The notes beneath the pieces were generated by a model, which was not told where the DNA came from, did not search any database, and saw only the letters and a program-made list of their open reading frames with translations. A DNA stretch of 6,814 bases, from NCBI GenBank assembly GCA_944392285.1, contig CALXWF010000034.1, positions 1-6,814 on the forward strand, written 5' to 3'. Both the position numbers and the translations under genes were made by a program. Positions 1-6,423 of this stretch are shown in pieces (position 1 is the stretch's first letter; each line of letters starts with the position of its first letter). The stretch is from an uncultured Alphaproteobacteria bacterium. Its GTDB lineage: Bacteria; Pseudomonadota; Alphaproteobacteria; RF32; CAG-239.

Positions 1-998
1 GCTTAAAAGGCGCCAGAACCAATAACCTTAAGAATGTTGACGTTAAAATTCCGCTCGGCACACTTACCTGCATTACGGGAGTTTCCGGCGGCGGAAAGTC
101 TTCTTTGATTATTGAAACTTTATGCAAAGCCTTAAACAAAGAACTTAATGACAGCCGCGAACCTGCCGGAATTTATGACAAACTTATCGGTGTGGAGAAT
201 ATTGATAAAATTATTAACATCGACCAATCTCCCATCGGTCGGACACCGCGGTCAAACCCTGCCACTTATACGGGCTTGTTTACATATATCCGCGACTGGT
301 TTGCCGGTCTGCCCGAAGCCAAAGCCAGAGGTTATAGCGCCGGACGGTTTTCTTTTAACGTTGCCGGCGGCAGGTGTGAGGCTTGTAAAGGTGACGGCGT
401 GACCAAAATTGAGATGCACTTTTTGCCTGATGTTTATGTGGAATGCGATGTGTGCAAAGGCAAACGTTTTAATCGGGAAACGCTGGAGGTTAAGTATAAA
501 GACAAATCAATTGCCGATGTCTTGGATATGACCGTTGATGAGGCTTTTGAATTTTTTAATGCCATTCCGGCTATTAAAAACCGCTTGGAATTGTTGCGCA
601 AAGTCGGTCTTGGATATATTAAGCTCGGCCAACAGGCAACTACCCTTTCCGGCGGCGAAGCACAGCGTGTAAAACTTTCAAAAGAGCTTTCAAAGCGCGC
701 TACGGGAAAAACCCTTTATATTCTTGATGAACCGACCACGGGTCTGCATTTCGAAGATATCAACAAACTGCTCAAAGTGTTGCATACGCTTGTTGACCAA
801 GGAAACTCGATTATCGTTATCGAGCATAATCTTGATGTGATTAAAACTGCCGACTATATTATTGACCTTGGGCCTGAAGGCGGCGACGGCGGCGGCAGAA
901 TTATTGCCGCAGGCACTCCTGAAAATATTGTAAAAGTTAAAGAGAGCTATACCGCCAAATATCTGAAAGATTATTTGACACCTAGAAAACGTGCTTAG
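1..998 (+). CDS. uvrA: UvrABC excinuclease subunit A, C-terminal part (5' end outside window)
   Basis: UvrA is the damage-sensing ABC-type ATPase of bacterial nucleotide excision repair; it works as a dimer in the cytoplasm and loads UvrB at lesions. The open frame runs in from the left edge (first whole codon at base 3), leaving 331 residues. Numbered from there: Walker A GVSGGGKSS at about 27-35 with Lys32; zinc finger C125-x2-C128-x19-C148-x2-C151; ABC signature LSGGE at 215-219; Walker B ending LDEP at 241-244; switch His275. This is the second nucleotide-binding domain plus the C-terminal zinc module. The roughly 300 residues after the Walker Lys match the family, so about 600 N-terminal residues lie outside the window. 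Walker A has Gly where UvrA usually has Ser (SGSGKS), but the essential GKS is kept. It ends in TAG, overlapping the stop of the convergent gene. No frameshift is seen. Identification is secure. Confidence 0.97.
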   Translation, partial: LKGARTNNLKNVDVKIPLGTLTCITGVSGGGKSSLIIETLCKALNKELNDSREPAGIYDKLIGVENIDKIINIDQSPIGRTPRSNPATYTGLFTYIRDWFAGLPEAKARGYSAGRFSFNVAGGRCEACKGDGVTKIEMHFLPDVYVECDVCKGKRFNRETLEVKYKDKSIADVLDMTVDEAFEFFNAIPAIKNRLELLRKVGLGYIKLGQQATTLSGGEAQRVKLSKELSKRATGKTLYILDEPTTGLHFEDINKLLKVLHTLVDQGNSIIVIEHNLDVIKTADYIIDLGPEGGDGGGRIIAAGTPENIVKVKESYTAKYLKDYLTPRKRA

Positions 999-2389
999 TA
1001 ACGGTCAAATTCAGGAAAAAAGCGATTGGCAAGCATAATATTTGCTTTTTTATCGCTCAGTTTGTTGTTATGCAAAATGCCCTCTACCGTCAAGTAAAAA
1101 GGTGTTTTTTGGCATTTCTTGTCAAGATAAGCGACTATCACCTCGGATTTATCTTTATTATCGGCATGGCGATTTTGTAATACTTGCTCTTGCGCCGTTT
1201 CTTTATCCGTAACACCTTCTTTGGCATAAGCCGCATTGATTTCTGACTTTAACAATGCTTTTTTGGTCAAATACAAACGGTTAAGATTATCGTGTCCGAT
1301 GTCTTGCCCGTTAATTAATTTTTTATACAGCTCTGAGACATAGACATCAAGCATCGCCTGATGTTCAACTTTATTTTCTTTGTTTTCTTGTTTGAACCAA
1401 GTGTTTAACTTGCGAATCTCATCTGCTTGTTTTTTATCAAAAATATCTACCAAGTCCTCACCTAAGCGGTTTACCTCTTTTTCAACCGAGCGAGATGTCC
1501 AAGGTTGGCTTTGCAGACGCTTGGCCAAATCTTTGACCTCTGCTCTGGTAAAGGAATTTTTGCGTATAATGGCCGCCATTAGGTTATTAAATTTGGCCGT
1601 ATAGTGACGATTAACATTCTTCATGTCTTTGGCCTGATATAGGCGTCTGGCATAAGCTAAGGCCAAGACCTCTACACTGCGTTTGTGTATGGTATCTGCC
1701 TCTGGGACGGAATCATCAAACAAACTTCTCGGCAAAGTGTTGGGATTGGCAACTGCTTTTTTTTGTAAAAAATGATATAGATTGCTAAAATGAATAAACT
1801 TGTCATCTCCGACAGCTTTTTCTGCCGTTTGTAAAAGCAAATCTACATCAACGGCAAAAGTTTTTAGATCCATATCCGGATTTTGCTTAAAACGATTGCT
1901 CATATAAGCAAAGGCCTTTGGCGCATATAAGAAAGCATCGCCTCCTTGCATTTGTTCGGCTATCAGTTTTTGATAATTTTGCGGCTTGTATTTAACTTCA
2001 GGCTCAATATCGCTTTGCACCTTATTTTTCAAATAAGTTTCCAACCTTTCCCCTGGATTGATGCCATATTTTTTTAACTTATTTAAGGCGGTGCATTTTG
2101 TGGCAATATCCAAACGAAAATGGGAAAGATTATTATTAAGCAAATTGCGGCATAGTCTGACTCGATTGGGGTTGCGGCCGGTGTTGCGGATGAGCGAATT
2201 TACCAACCTCCAGAGAACTTTTTTGCTGAATTTGTAGGCATCGGCTTCTTTAATGTCTTTTCTTAAAATATTTAGCTGAGACTGCAAATAGCCTTCAATA
2301 TTGGTATCATTATAGCCGTAAGGATAACGGCTCATGTCTTGTTCAAACTGAGCAATGCTTTGTTCTATGTCGATTTTGAGCTCTGCCAT
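995..2389 (-). CDS. Hypothetical protein, 464 aa, unknown function
   Basis: I do not recognise this family. The product is hydrophilic and rich in Lys, Asn, Gln and Leu, with long stretches that look alpha-helical. It has no signal peptide, membrane segment, Walker motif, zinc-ligand cluster or obvious internal repeat, so a cytoplasmic protein is likely. There are only three Cys (80, 99, 426). The N-terminal third is basic around residues 55-85; residues 285-345 are highly charged and could form a coiled coil. It is probably a real gene: the frame is open over 464 codons, the ATG at 2389 has a GGAG site 6 bases upstream, and a good promoter lies behind that. It is transcribed alone, because a terminator separates it from the upstream fadL-type gene. 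Its TAA overlaps the uvrA TAG by 4 bp on the opposite strand. It may be a lineage-restricted orphan. No function is proposed. Confidence 0.85.
   Translation of the reverse strand: MAELKIDIEQSIAQFEQDMSRYPYGYNDTNIEGYLQSQLNILRKDIKEADAYKFSKKVLWRLVNSLIRNTGRNPNRVRLCRNLLNNNLSHFRLDIATKCTALNKLKKYGINPGERLETYLKNKVQSDIEPEVKYKPQNYQKLIAEQMQGGDAFLYAPKAFAYMSNRFKQNPDMDLKTFAVDVDLLLQTAEKAVGDDKFIHFSNLYHFLQKKAVANPNTLPRSLFDDSVPEADTIHKRSVEVLALAYARRLYQAKDMKNVNRHYTAKFNNLMAAIIRKNSFTRAEVKDLAKRLQSQPWTSRSVEKEVNRLGEDLVDIFDKKQADEIRKLNTWFKQENKENKVEHQAMLDVYVSELYKKLINGQDIGHDNLNRLYLTKKALLKSEINAAYAKEGVTDKETAQEQVLQNRHADNKDKSEVIVAYLDKKCQKTPFYLTVEGILHNNKLSDKKANIMLANRFFPEFDRY
1016..1057 (+). terminator. Possible uvrA terminator inside the 3' end of the convergent gene
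   Basis: Starting 17 bases after the uvrA stop, AAAAAAGC (1016-1023) can pair with GCTTTTTT (1044-1051). A smaller hairpin AAGCA/TGCTT (1031-1035, 1043-1047) followed by a T run is nested inside. AGCGAT (1021-1026) can also pair with ATCGCT (1052-1057). An A run, a hairpin and a T run is the layout of an intrinsic terminator reading on the + strand. The stems are AT-rich and mutually exclusive, and the same bases encode the C-terminus of the - strand protein, so this is only a candidate. Confidence 0.35.
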
Positions 2390-2395
2390 TTACCG

Positions 2396-2399
2396 CTCC
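2396..2399 (-). promoter_or_regulatory. Shine-Dalgarno site of the 464-aa gene
   Basis: GGAG on the - strand, 6 bases before the ATG at 2389. It fixes this start in preference to internal Met codons. Confidence 0.75.
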
Positions 2400-2422
2400 G
2401 AATTTTGTGTCTATATTTTGTC

Positions 2423-2450
2423 ATTATATATAAAATAAAATTTTATGCAA
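2423..2450 (-). promoter_or_regulatory. Sigma70-type promoter for the 464-aa gene
   Basis: On the - strand, TTGCAT (2450-2445) and a perfect TATAAT (2428-2423) are separated by 16 bases. The -35 box matches TTGACA at three of six positions. Transcription would start near 2416, giving a leader of about 27 bases that includes the GGAG site. The promoter begins immediately past the T tract of the upstream terminator, so the two genes are tightly packed but separately transcribed. The surroundings are very AT-rich, so chance matches to the -10 box are a risk. Confidence 0.6.
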
Positions 2451-2451
2451 G

Positions 2452-2474
2452 AAAAAAGGAGCCCGAAAGCTCCT
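2452..2474 (-). terminator. Intrinsic terminator of the fadL-type gene
   Basis: On the - strand, GGAGC and GCTCC (2473-2469 and 2462-2458) form a 5-bp GC-rich stem, extended by one A-T pair, around a 6-base loop. A run of six T follows (2457-2452). It begins 26 bases after the TGA at 2500 and points in the right direction. The opposite strand lacks a T tract, so it should work one way only. Confidence 0.88.
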
Positions 2475-2499
2475 CTTCTCTTGTAAAGAAACCCTATTC

Positions 2500-3747
2500 T
2501 CAAAAATTGTAGTTAACCGAGAAACCAAAGAGGTGAATGTTTCCTTTGTAGCGTGCATGCAAATCACCGCGGGTGGCATCATTTTTGAGGTCAACCGTTG
2601 ATTTTTCGGCACGAATATATGTATAGCCGGCATTAAATGTCCAGTTATCATCATATTTATATTCAACACCGCCCGAATACCAAATACGGTCCGTATCGGG
2701 AATACGCGGGGTACGGGTGTAAACATTAACCGGCGTTTGGTCAAAGGCAAGACCGGCTTTCAACTTCCACTGGTCATTTACTTTGTAGCTGGCACCGATA
2801 GAATAGAACCAAACGTCTTTCCAGTTCTCTTCAGTGATATTACGCAGGCCTTGAGCGCCGTGAATATCTAACTCTTCAAATGAAGACCAATAGGTTTTTT
2901 GGATTTCAGCCATAACCGACCATTTGTCATTGATGTCATGATAAGCACCAAAAGTTAACAAAGCCGGCGTTGTTAAACGAGCGCTGATGTCTTGGTCACG
3001 CATGGTCGTGGCAACGTTACCGGTCGGAATATAGCGGTCAAACTGAATCTTACCTTTTAATTTGTGCTTAACTTCACTACGGTAAGATACACCAAAGCGG
3101 GTGGACGGAGAATATTCATACAAAGCGCCCAAAACATAACCGATATCCGTGGTGTCACCTTTGAGTTTGGCATGGTTCAGATATTGTCCCAATGCAGGTA
3201 CACCGACGGCATTTTTTAATTCTGCCGTAACATATTGGATATTAAAGCCGGCACCAATGCTCAAATTATTATTAAGGCGATAGGCAGCCATCGGCATTAA
3301 GTCATAAGTTCTTAAATGTGATAAGGTTCCGTGGCTGGCACCTGCCCAATATTTGCTGTAATCGGTTACCAAACCAAAGGGTGAGTTTAAGTTAATACCG
3401 ACCGTGAATTGGTTATTTAACTGGTGTGTCAGAGCAAAAGAAGGTAAAACCGCTTTGTCTACGACATTATCCATCTCACGGTTAAAACCAAATTTGCTGC
3501 TTCCTTCATAGCCTTTGGTGTTACCGACAATCGCCGTGGCGCCCAAGGAAGCCTTGGTCCCCTGATGTCTGATAATACCGGCCGGGTTGTAAAATGAATA
3601 AGAAACATCTTCTGCGCCGGCTGTTGCACCCGCAAAGGCATTTCCCATTGCGCCAACAGACTGCTCTCTTAATAAAAAGCCGGCAGCATTGGCCTCAGAA
3701 CACAAAAGAACCGTTCCGATAGCCGTTAAAGTCAAAAGTTTTTTCAT
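2500..3747 (-). CDS. fadL: FadL/OmpP1/TodX-family outer-membrane transport protein
   Basis: FadL-type proteins are 14-stranded outer-membrane barrels that take up long-chain fatty acids or other hydrophobic compounds by lateral diffusion, with an N-terminal plug domain. This copy has 415 residues, a usual length. Residues 1-21 are a Sec signal peptide (MKKLL start, hydrophobic core, ANA before the cut). The mature protein begins AGFLLREQS, close to the AGF start typical of the family. The plug motif NPAG lies at 54-57. The rest shows alternating aromatic and polar strands, and the chain ends in Phe, as barrels recognised by the BAM complex do. I chose ATG 3747 because it gives a compact signal peptide; GTG 3756 adds three residues. 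Neither has a strong Shine-Dalgarno site. It is divergent from aas, a plausible partner that uses fatty acids. The family is secure; the substrate (fatty acid or aromatic hydrocarbon) is not shown by sequence. Confidence 0.93.
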   Translation of the reverse strand: MKKLLTLTAIGTVLLCSEANAAGFLLREQSVGAMGNAFAGATAGAEDVSYSFYNPAGIIRHQGTKASLGATAIVGNTKGYEGSSKFGFNREMDNVVDKAVLPSFALTHQLNNQFTVGINLNSPFGLVTDYSKYWAGASHGTLSHLRTYDLMPMAAYRLNNNLSIGAGFNIQYVTAELKNAVGVPALGQYLNHAKLKGDTTDIGYVLGALYEYSPSTRFGVSYRSEVKHKLKGKIQFDRYIPTGNVATTMRDQDISARLTTPALLTFGAYHDINDKWSVMAEIQKTYWSSFEELDIHGAQGLRNITEENWKDVWFYSIGASYKVNDQWKLKAGLAFDQTPVNVYTRTPRIPDTDRIWYSGGVEYKYDDNWTFNAGYTYIRAEKSTVDLKNDATRGDLHARYKGNIHLFGFSVNYNF

Positions 3748-3777
3748 AGTTAACACTTTTTGCAGTTAATCCAAATC

Positions 3778-3864
3778 GTAACATATGGCCATAAGGCGGC
3801 TGGAGAACTGTAACATTTTGTAACAATTATCAGCAAGTCGTAATATTTAGTCATAATATGTTAC
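3778..3864. repeat. GTAACA hexamer cluster with one inverted copy
   Basis: GTAACA occurs at 3778-3783, 3810-3815 and 3820-3825, and in inverse as TGTTAC at 3859-3864. The outermost pair extends to a 9-bp perfect inverted repeat: GTAACATAT at 3778-3786 and ATATGTTAC at 3856-3864. Two copies sit exactly 10 bases apart, about one helical turn. The cluster covers the predicted leader and -10 box of the fadL-type gene. It could be a repressor site or leader RNA structure, or chance in AT-rich DNA. Confidence 0.4.
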
Positions 3865-3882
3865 TGAAAGCGGTATAGACAA
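3853..3882 (-). promoter_or_regulatory. Candidate promoter of the fadL-type gene
   Basis: On the - strand, TTGTCT (3882-3877) and TATTAT (3858-3853) are separated by 18 bases, matching the sigma70 boxes at four and five of six positions. The start would fall near 3846, leaving a leader of about 100 bases before ATG 3747. The -35 box touches the palindrome at 3880-3897. This is the best match in the gap, but the region is AT-rich and no start has been mapped. Confidence 0.45.
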
Positions 3883-3897
3883 TTTTTGAAAAAATTG
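3880..3897. promoter_or_regulatory. 18-bp perfect palindrome, candidate operator
   Basis: CAATTTTT and AAAAATTG are perfect 8-base inverted arms around a 2-base GA centre. The site overlaps the first three bases of the putative fadL -35 box, where a dimeric repressor could block polymerase. It lies about 170 bases from the aas start, so it could also affect aas. No T tract follows, so it is not a terminator. The regulator is unknown, and the resemblance to an operator is structural only. Confidence 0.5.
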
Positions 3898-4057
3898 CAA
3901 TCCCTTTATTTATCCACCTCTGGAAAAGATAACAAATATCATTAAAAAACAACATATTACACCCACACTTAAAAGTATTGTCTGATATGAGACTTATTTT
4001 AACTTTACAAAACAGGCAGTTTCGGTTTACATAATAAGCTATATTTATTGAACTACC

Positions 4058-4062
4058 GGAGA
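4058..4062 (+). promoter_or_regulatory. Shine-Dalgarno site that decides the aas start
   Basis: GGAGA lies 6 bases before the TTG at 4069 (7 if the core is taken as GGAG). It falls inside the frame if the upstream TTG at 4048 is used, and that codon has no such site in front of it. No in-frame ATG exists near the N-terminus, so TTG 4069 is the supported start. Confidence 0.75.
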
Positions 4063-4068
4063 CTGATT

Positions 4069-6252
4069 TTGAGAAATTTAGTCAGATTTTGTTTGAGAAC
4101 CGTCTTTCGCTTTTTGAAAGTCAGGTGTGATATTGCTGTTAATGAAAGCAATTTGCCTCAAAAAGCCGTTTATGTGTCAAACCATGTGTCATATCTTGAC
4201 CCGATTATCTTGTTTGCTTTTCTTCCCGGAAATCCGGTTTTTGCCTTAAACGGGCATTTGTATCGCCGCAAGTGGATACGCTTTTTAATGCGCACGGCAG
4301 ATATTATGCTTTTTAACCCGATTGAACCCGGAGATATTAAAGAGCTTATTGCCAAAGTTGACAGCGGCAGACGTTGCGTAATTTTTGCCGAGGGACGTAT
4401 TACCGAAAGCGGAGGCTTGATGAAAATTTATGAAGCTCCGGGTTTGGTTGCCGATAAATCTAAGGCTCCGATTGTTCCGGTATGGATTAACGGCCCGCAA
4501 TATGGCTATTTTTCAAAAACAAAAGGGAAACTTCCGCATCGTCCGCTTCCTAAAATCAGGGTTACAGTGAAGGCTCCGGTCAGCTTCAAACTTAAAGACG
4601 AACTCAGAAGACAGCGCGACCACATCAGTAATGAAGTGTATGTTATTATGCGAGAAATGTCGTTTGAGGCTTCTTACAACGACAATATTTCTCTTTTTGC
4701 CCAATTAATGAAAACCGCTAAGGTTCACTCAAAGAAGGGCATTTTCCGTCGTCCGACCTTTGTTGAAGATATTCAACGCGTGCCGAACTCTTATAAAGAT
4801 ATTATCATTAAGTCTTATGTGCTCGGAAAATATTTCAAAAAGCGTACTTTGCCCGGTGAGCATGTTGCCATGCTGTTGCCAAACTCAATTGCCGCCGTAT
4901 GCACCTTCTTTGGCTTGAGTGCTTATGAAAGAGTGCCGGTTATGCTTAATTTTTCGGTCGGTGCCGCTAATATGGTTTCAATGTGCAAAACCGCCGTTGT
5001 TAAATTGGTTATTACCTCGCGTATGTTTATTAAAAACGCCAAAATGGAAAATGTGGTTGAGGCATTAAACGAGGGCGGCTTCAAGGTCGTTTTCTTGGAA
5101 GATTTGCGCAAAGAAATCGGCCTGTGGGATAAGATTAATGCTTATTTACGCTACAAAATTAAGCGTGTTCCGCATAAAAAGGGCGGAAACAAGAAAGCTG
5201 TTATTCTTTTTACCTCCGGCTCTGAAGGGGCTCCTAAAGCCGTGGTTTTGACACATGCCAATATTATGTCAAACATTAAACAGATGTCCTCTATTGAAAC
5301 CATTAATATTACGGACACCGTGTTTAATGCTTTGCCGATGTTCCACAGCTTTGGCCTGACGGTCGGCACATTATTCCCCTTATTAGAAGGGGCAAAATTG
5401 TTCTTATACCCCTCGCCTTTGCATTATCGCGTGGTGGCTGAAATTATTTATGAAATCGGGGCCACAATCATGTTTGGCACCGATACATTCTTCCGCGGAT
5501 ATGGTAAAATTGCACATCCGTTTGACTTCCACAATATTCGCTTTATGTTTGGCGGTGCCGAAGCCGTTAAGCCCGATACGCGCAACATGTGGATGGAAAG
5601 GCTCGGTATCAGAGTTTTGGAAGGATATGGTGCAACCGAATGTTCGCCGGTTATCAGCGCCAATAATCGCATTTTTAACCGCTTTGGCTCTATCGGTAAA
5701 TTATTACCCAAAATTGAGTATCGTATTGAAAAAGTTGACGGTATTGAAAAAGGCGGCGAGCTCGTTATTCGCGGTCCTAATATTATGGCCGGCTACATCA
5801 TGCCGGATAATCCGGGCGTTTTGGTACCGCTTAAAGATGGTTGGTATCATACCGGTGACGTGGTTGAAATTGATGAAATCGGCTTTGTCTATATTAAAGA
5901 CAGAATTAAACGCTTTGCCAAAATCGGCGGTGAAATGGTATCCTTAAATGCCGTTGATGAAATGGTTCGTCGCGCTTATGAGCAAGATAGCGAAAGCTTC
6001 AGCTATGGTGTGGTTGCCGTTCCGCATGAAAGCAAGGGTGAGCAAATTGTTTTGGTGACAAATAACCGCAATGTTACTCAAGAGGGCTTACATAACTATA
6101 TTAAAGCAAATGCCATGTCTGAACTGTATTTGCCGCGCGTTATTCTCTTCCGCGACAGTTTGCCCGTTTTTGCCACTGGAAAAGCCGATAACGTTACTTT
6201 GAAAAAAGACGTTATGGAAGAACTGGGATTAACGCCCAACAAGGCAAACTAA
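4069..6252 (+). CDS. aas: Bifunctional 2-acylglycerophospholipid acyltransferase / acyl-ACP synthetase
   Basis: Aas repairs lysophospholipids at the inner membrane: the C-terminal part activates a fatty acid with ATP onto acyl carrier protein, and the N-terminal part transfers it to the lysolipid. From TTG 4069 the protein has 727 residues, close to E. coli Aas (719). Residues 1 to about 200 are a PlsC-type acyltransferase with the HX4D motif (His39, Asp44) and FAEGR at 106-110. From about 215 it is an adenylate-forming enzyme: P-loop TSGSEGAPK 382-390, then FHSFGLTVG and YPSPLHYR as in Aas, YGATE 520-524, TGD 595-597, hinge region DR 611-612, and catalytic-type Lys705 in TGKAD. All key residues are present. 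There is no fused LplT transporter domain, and no lplT gene is in the window. The rare TTG start may limit expression. It is divergent from the fadL-type gene and followed by a terminator, so probably monocistronic. ACP rather than CoA as acceptor is inferred from family likeness. Confidence 0.93.
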   Translation: MRNLVRFCLRTVFRFLKVRCDIAVNESNLPQKAVYVSNHVSYLDPIILFAFLPGNPVFALNGHLYRRKWIRFLMRTADIMLFNPIEPGDIKELIAKVDSGRRCVIFAEGRITESGGLMKIYEAPGLVADKSKAPIVPVWINGPQYGYFSKTKGKLPHRPLPKIRVTVKAPVSFKLKDELRRQRDHISNEVYVIMREMSFEASYNDNISLFAQLMKTAKVHSKKGIFRRPTFVEDIQRVPNSYKDIIIKSYVLGKYFKKRTLPGEHVAMLLPNSIAAVCTFFGLSAYERVPVMLNFSVGAANMVSMCKTAVVKLVITSRMFIKNAKMENVVEALNEGGFKVVFLEDLRKEIGLWDKINAYLRYKIKRVPHKKGGNKKAVILFTSGSEGAPKAVVLTHANIMSNIKQMSSIETINITDTVFNALPMFHSFGLTVGTLFPLLEGAKLFLYPSPLHYRVVAEIIYEIGATIMFGTDTFFRGYGKIAHPFDFHNIRFMFGGAEAVKPDTRNMWMERLGIRVLEGYGATECSPVISANNRIFNRFGSIGKLLPKIEYRIEKVDGIEKGGELVIRGPNIMAGYIMPDNPGVLVPLKDGWYHTGDVVEIDEIGFVYIKDRIKRFAKIGGEMVSLNAVDEMVRRAYEQDSESFSYGVVAVPHESKGEQIVLVTNNRNVTQEGLHNYIKANAMSELYLPRVILFRDSLPVFATGKADNVTLKKDVMEELGLTPNKAN

Positions 6253-6268
6253 GCTTCTTTGATTTTCT

Positions 6269-6298
6269 AAAAGCCTCCGATTTTGCGGAGGCTTTTTT
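6269..6298 (+). terminator. Intrinsic terminator of aas
   Basis: AAGCCTCCG (6271-6279) and CGGAGGCTT (6286-6294) form a perfect 9-bp stem, extendable by two A-T pairs, around a 6-base loop, followed by a run of T to 6298. It starts 16 bases after the aas TAA. It shuts off aas before the next promoter. Confidence 0.93.
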
Positions 6299-6353
6299 GT
6301 TTAACTTTTTAGCCGTAAAATTTTATTTTCTTGATGATTTTTTGCTATTTCCA

Positions 6354-6382
6354 TTGACTGAATAGGCAAAAAGGCTTATAAT
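6354..6382 (+). promoter_or_regulatory. Strong sigma70-type promoter for the Cys-rich protein gene
   Basis: TTGACT (6354-6359) and TATAAT (6377-6382) are separated by exactly 17 bases; only one of twelve positions departs from consensus. The start would be near 6389, giving a leader of about 35 bases with the ribosome site. It is the best promoter in the window and suggests substantial constitutive expression of the secreted protein. Confidence 0.8.
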
Positions 6383-6412
6383 CTTATAGTGTGTTGTAAT
6401 AAAAAGTATAGT

Positions 6413-6420
6413 AAGGTGAG
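6413..6420 (+). promoter_or_regulatory. Shine-Dalgarno site of the Cys-rich protein gene
   Basis: AAGGTGAG lies just before the ATG at 6424, with the AAGG core 7 bases from it. An in-frame TAA at 6412-6414 rules out any start further upstream. Confidence 0.75.
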
Positions 6421-6423
6421 CCT

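Larger units (their letters stand above)
3748..4068. other. Divergent fadL-aas intergenic control region
   Basis: These 321 bases separate the two divergent start codons and contain no credible gene. They hold a candidate fadL promoter, a perfect palindrome, GTAACA hexamers and a near-palindrome, each listed or discussed separately. The aas promoter is unclear. TTTACA (4004-4009) followed by CATAAT (4030-4035) has a 20-base spacer, which is too long. TATATT (4040-4045) has no good -35 box. The aas promoter may therefore need an activator or a different sigma factor. Confidence 0.7.

Noticed and set aside
2424..2750. 108-codon open frame on the - strand overlapping the fadL 3' end
   Set aside because: It is a shadow frame of the well-supported barrel gene and runs through the terminator and promoter between the two genes.
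3685..3705. Cys in the FadL signal peptide as a lipoprotein lipobox
   Set aside because: The residues before the Cys are Val-Leu-Leu, without the small residue needed at -1, and a good ANA signal peptidase I site follows.
3748..3756. GTG start for the fadL-type gene three codons upstream
   Set aside because: The ATG at 3747 gives a standard MKK signal peptide start, and the GTG has no better ribosome site.
3785..3792. ATGGCCAT 8-bp palindrome in the fadL leader
   Set aside because: It is short enough to be chance, with no repeat elsewhere in the region. The ATG in it opens only a 12-codon frame without a ribosome site.
3910..3918. TTATCCACC, 8 of 9 matches to a DnaA box
   Set aside because: It is a single imperfect copy with no box cluster or other origin features, so it is no evidence of a replication origin.
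5450..5947. 165-codon open frame on the + strand inside aas
   Set aside because: It lies wholly within the conserved synthetase domain of aas in another frame, and its translation resembles no protein family.
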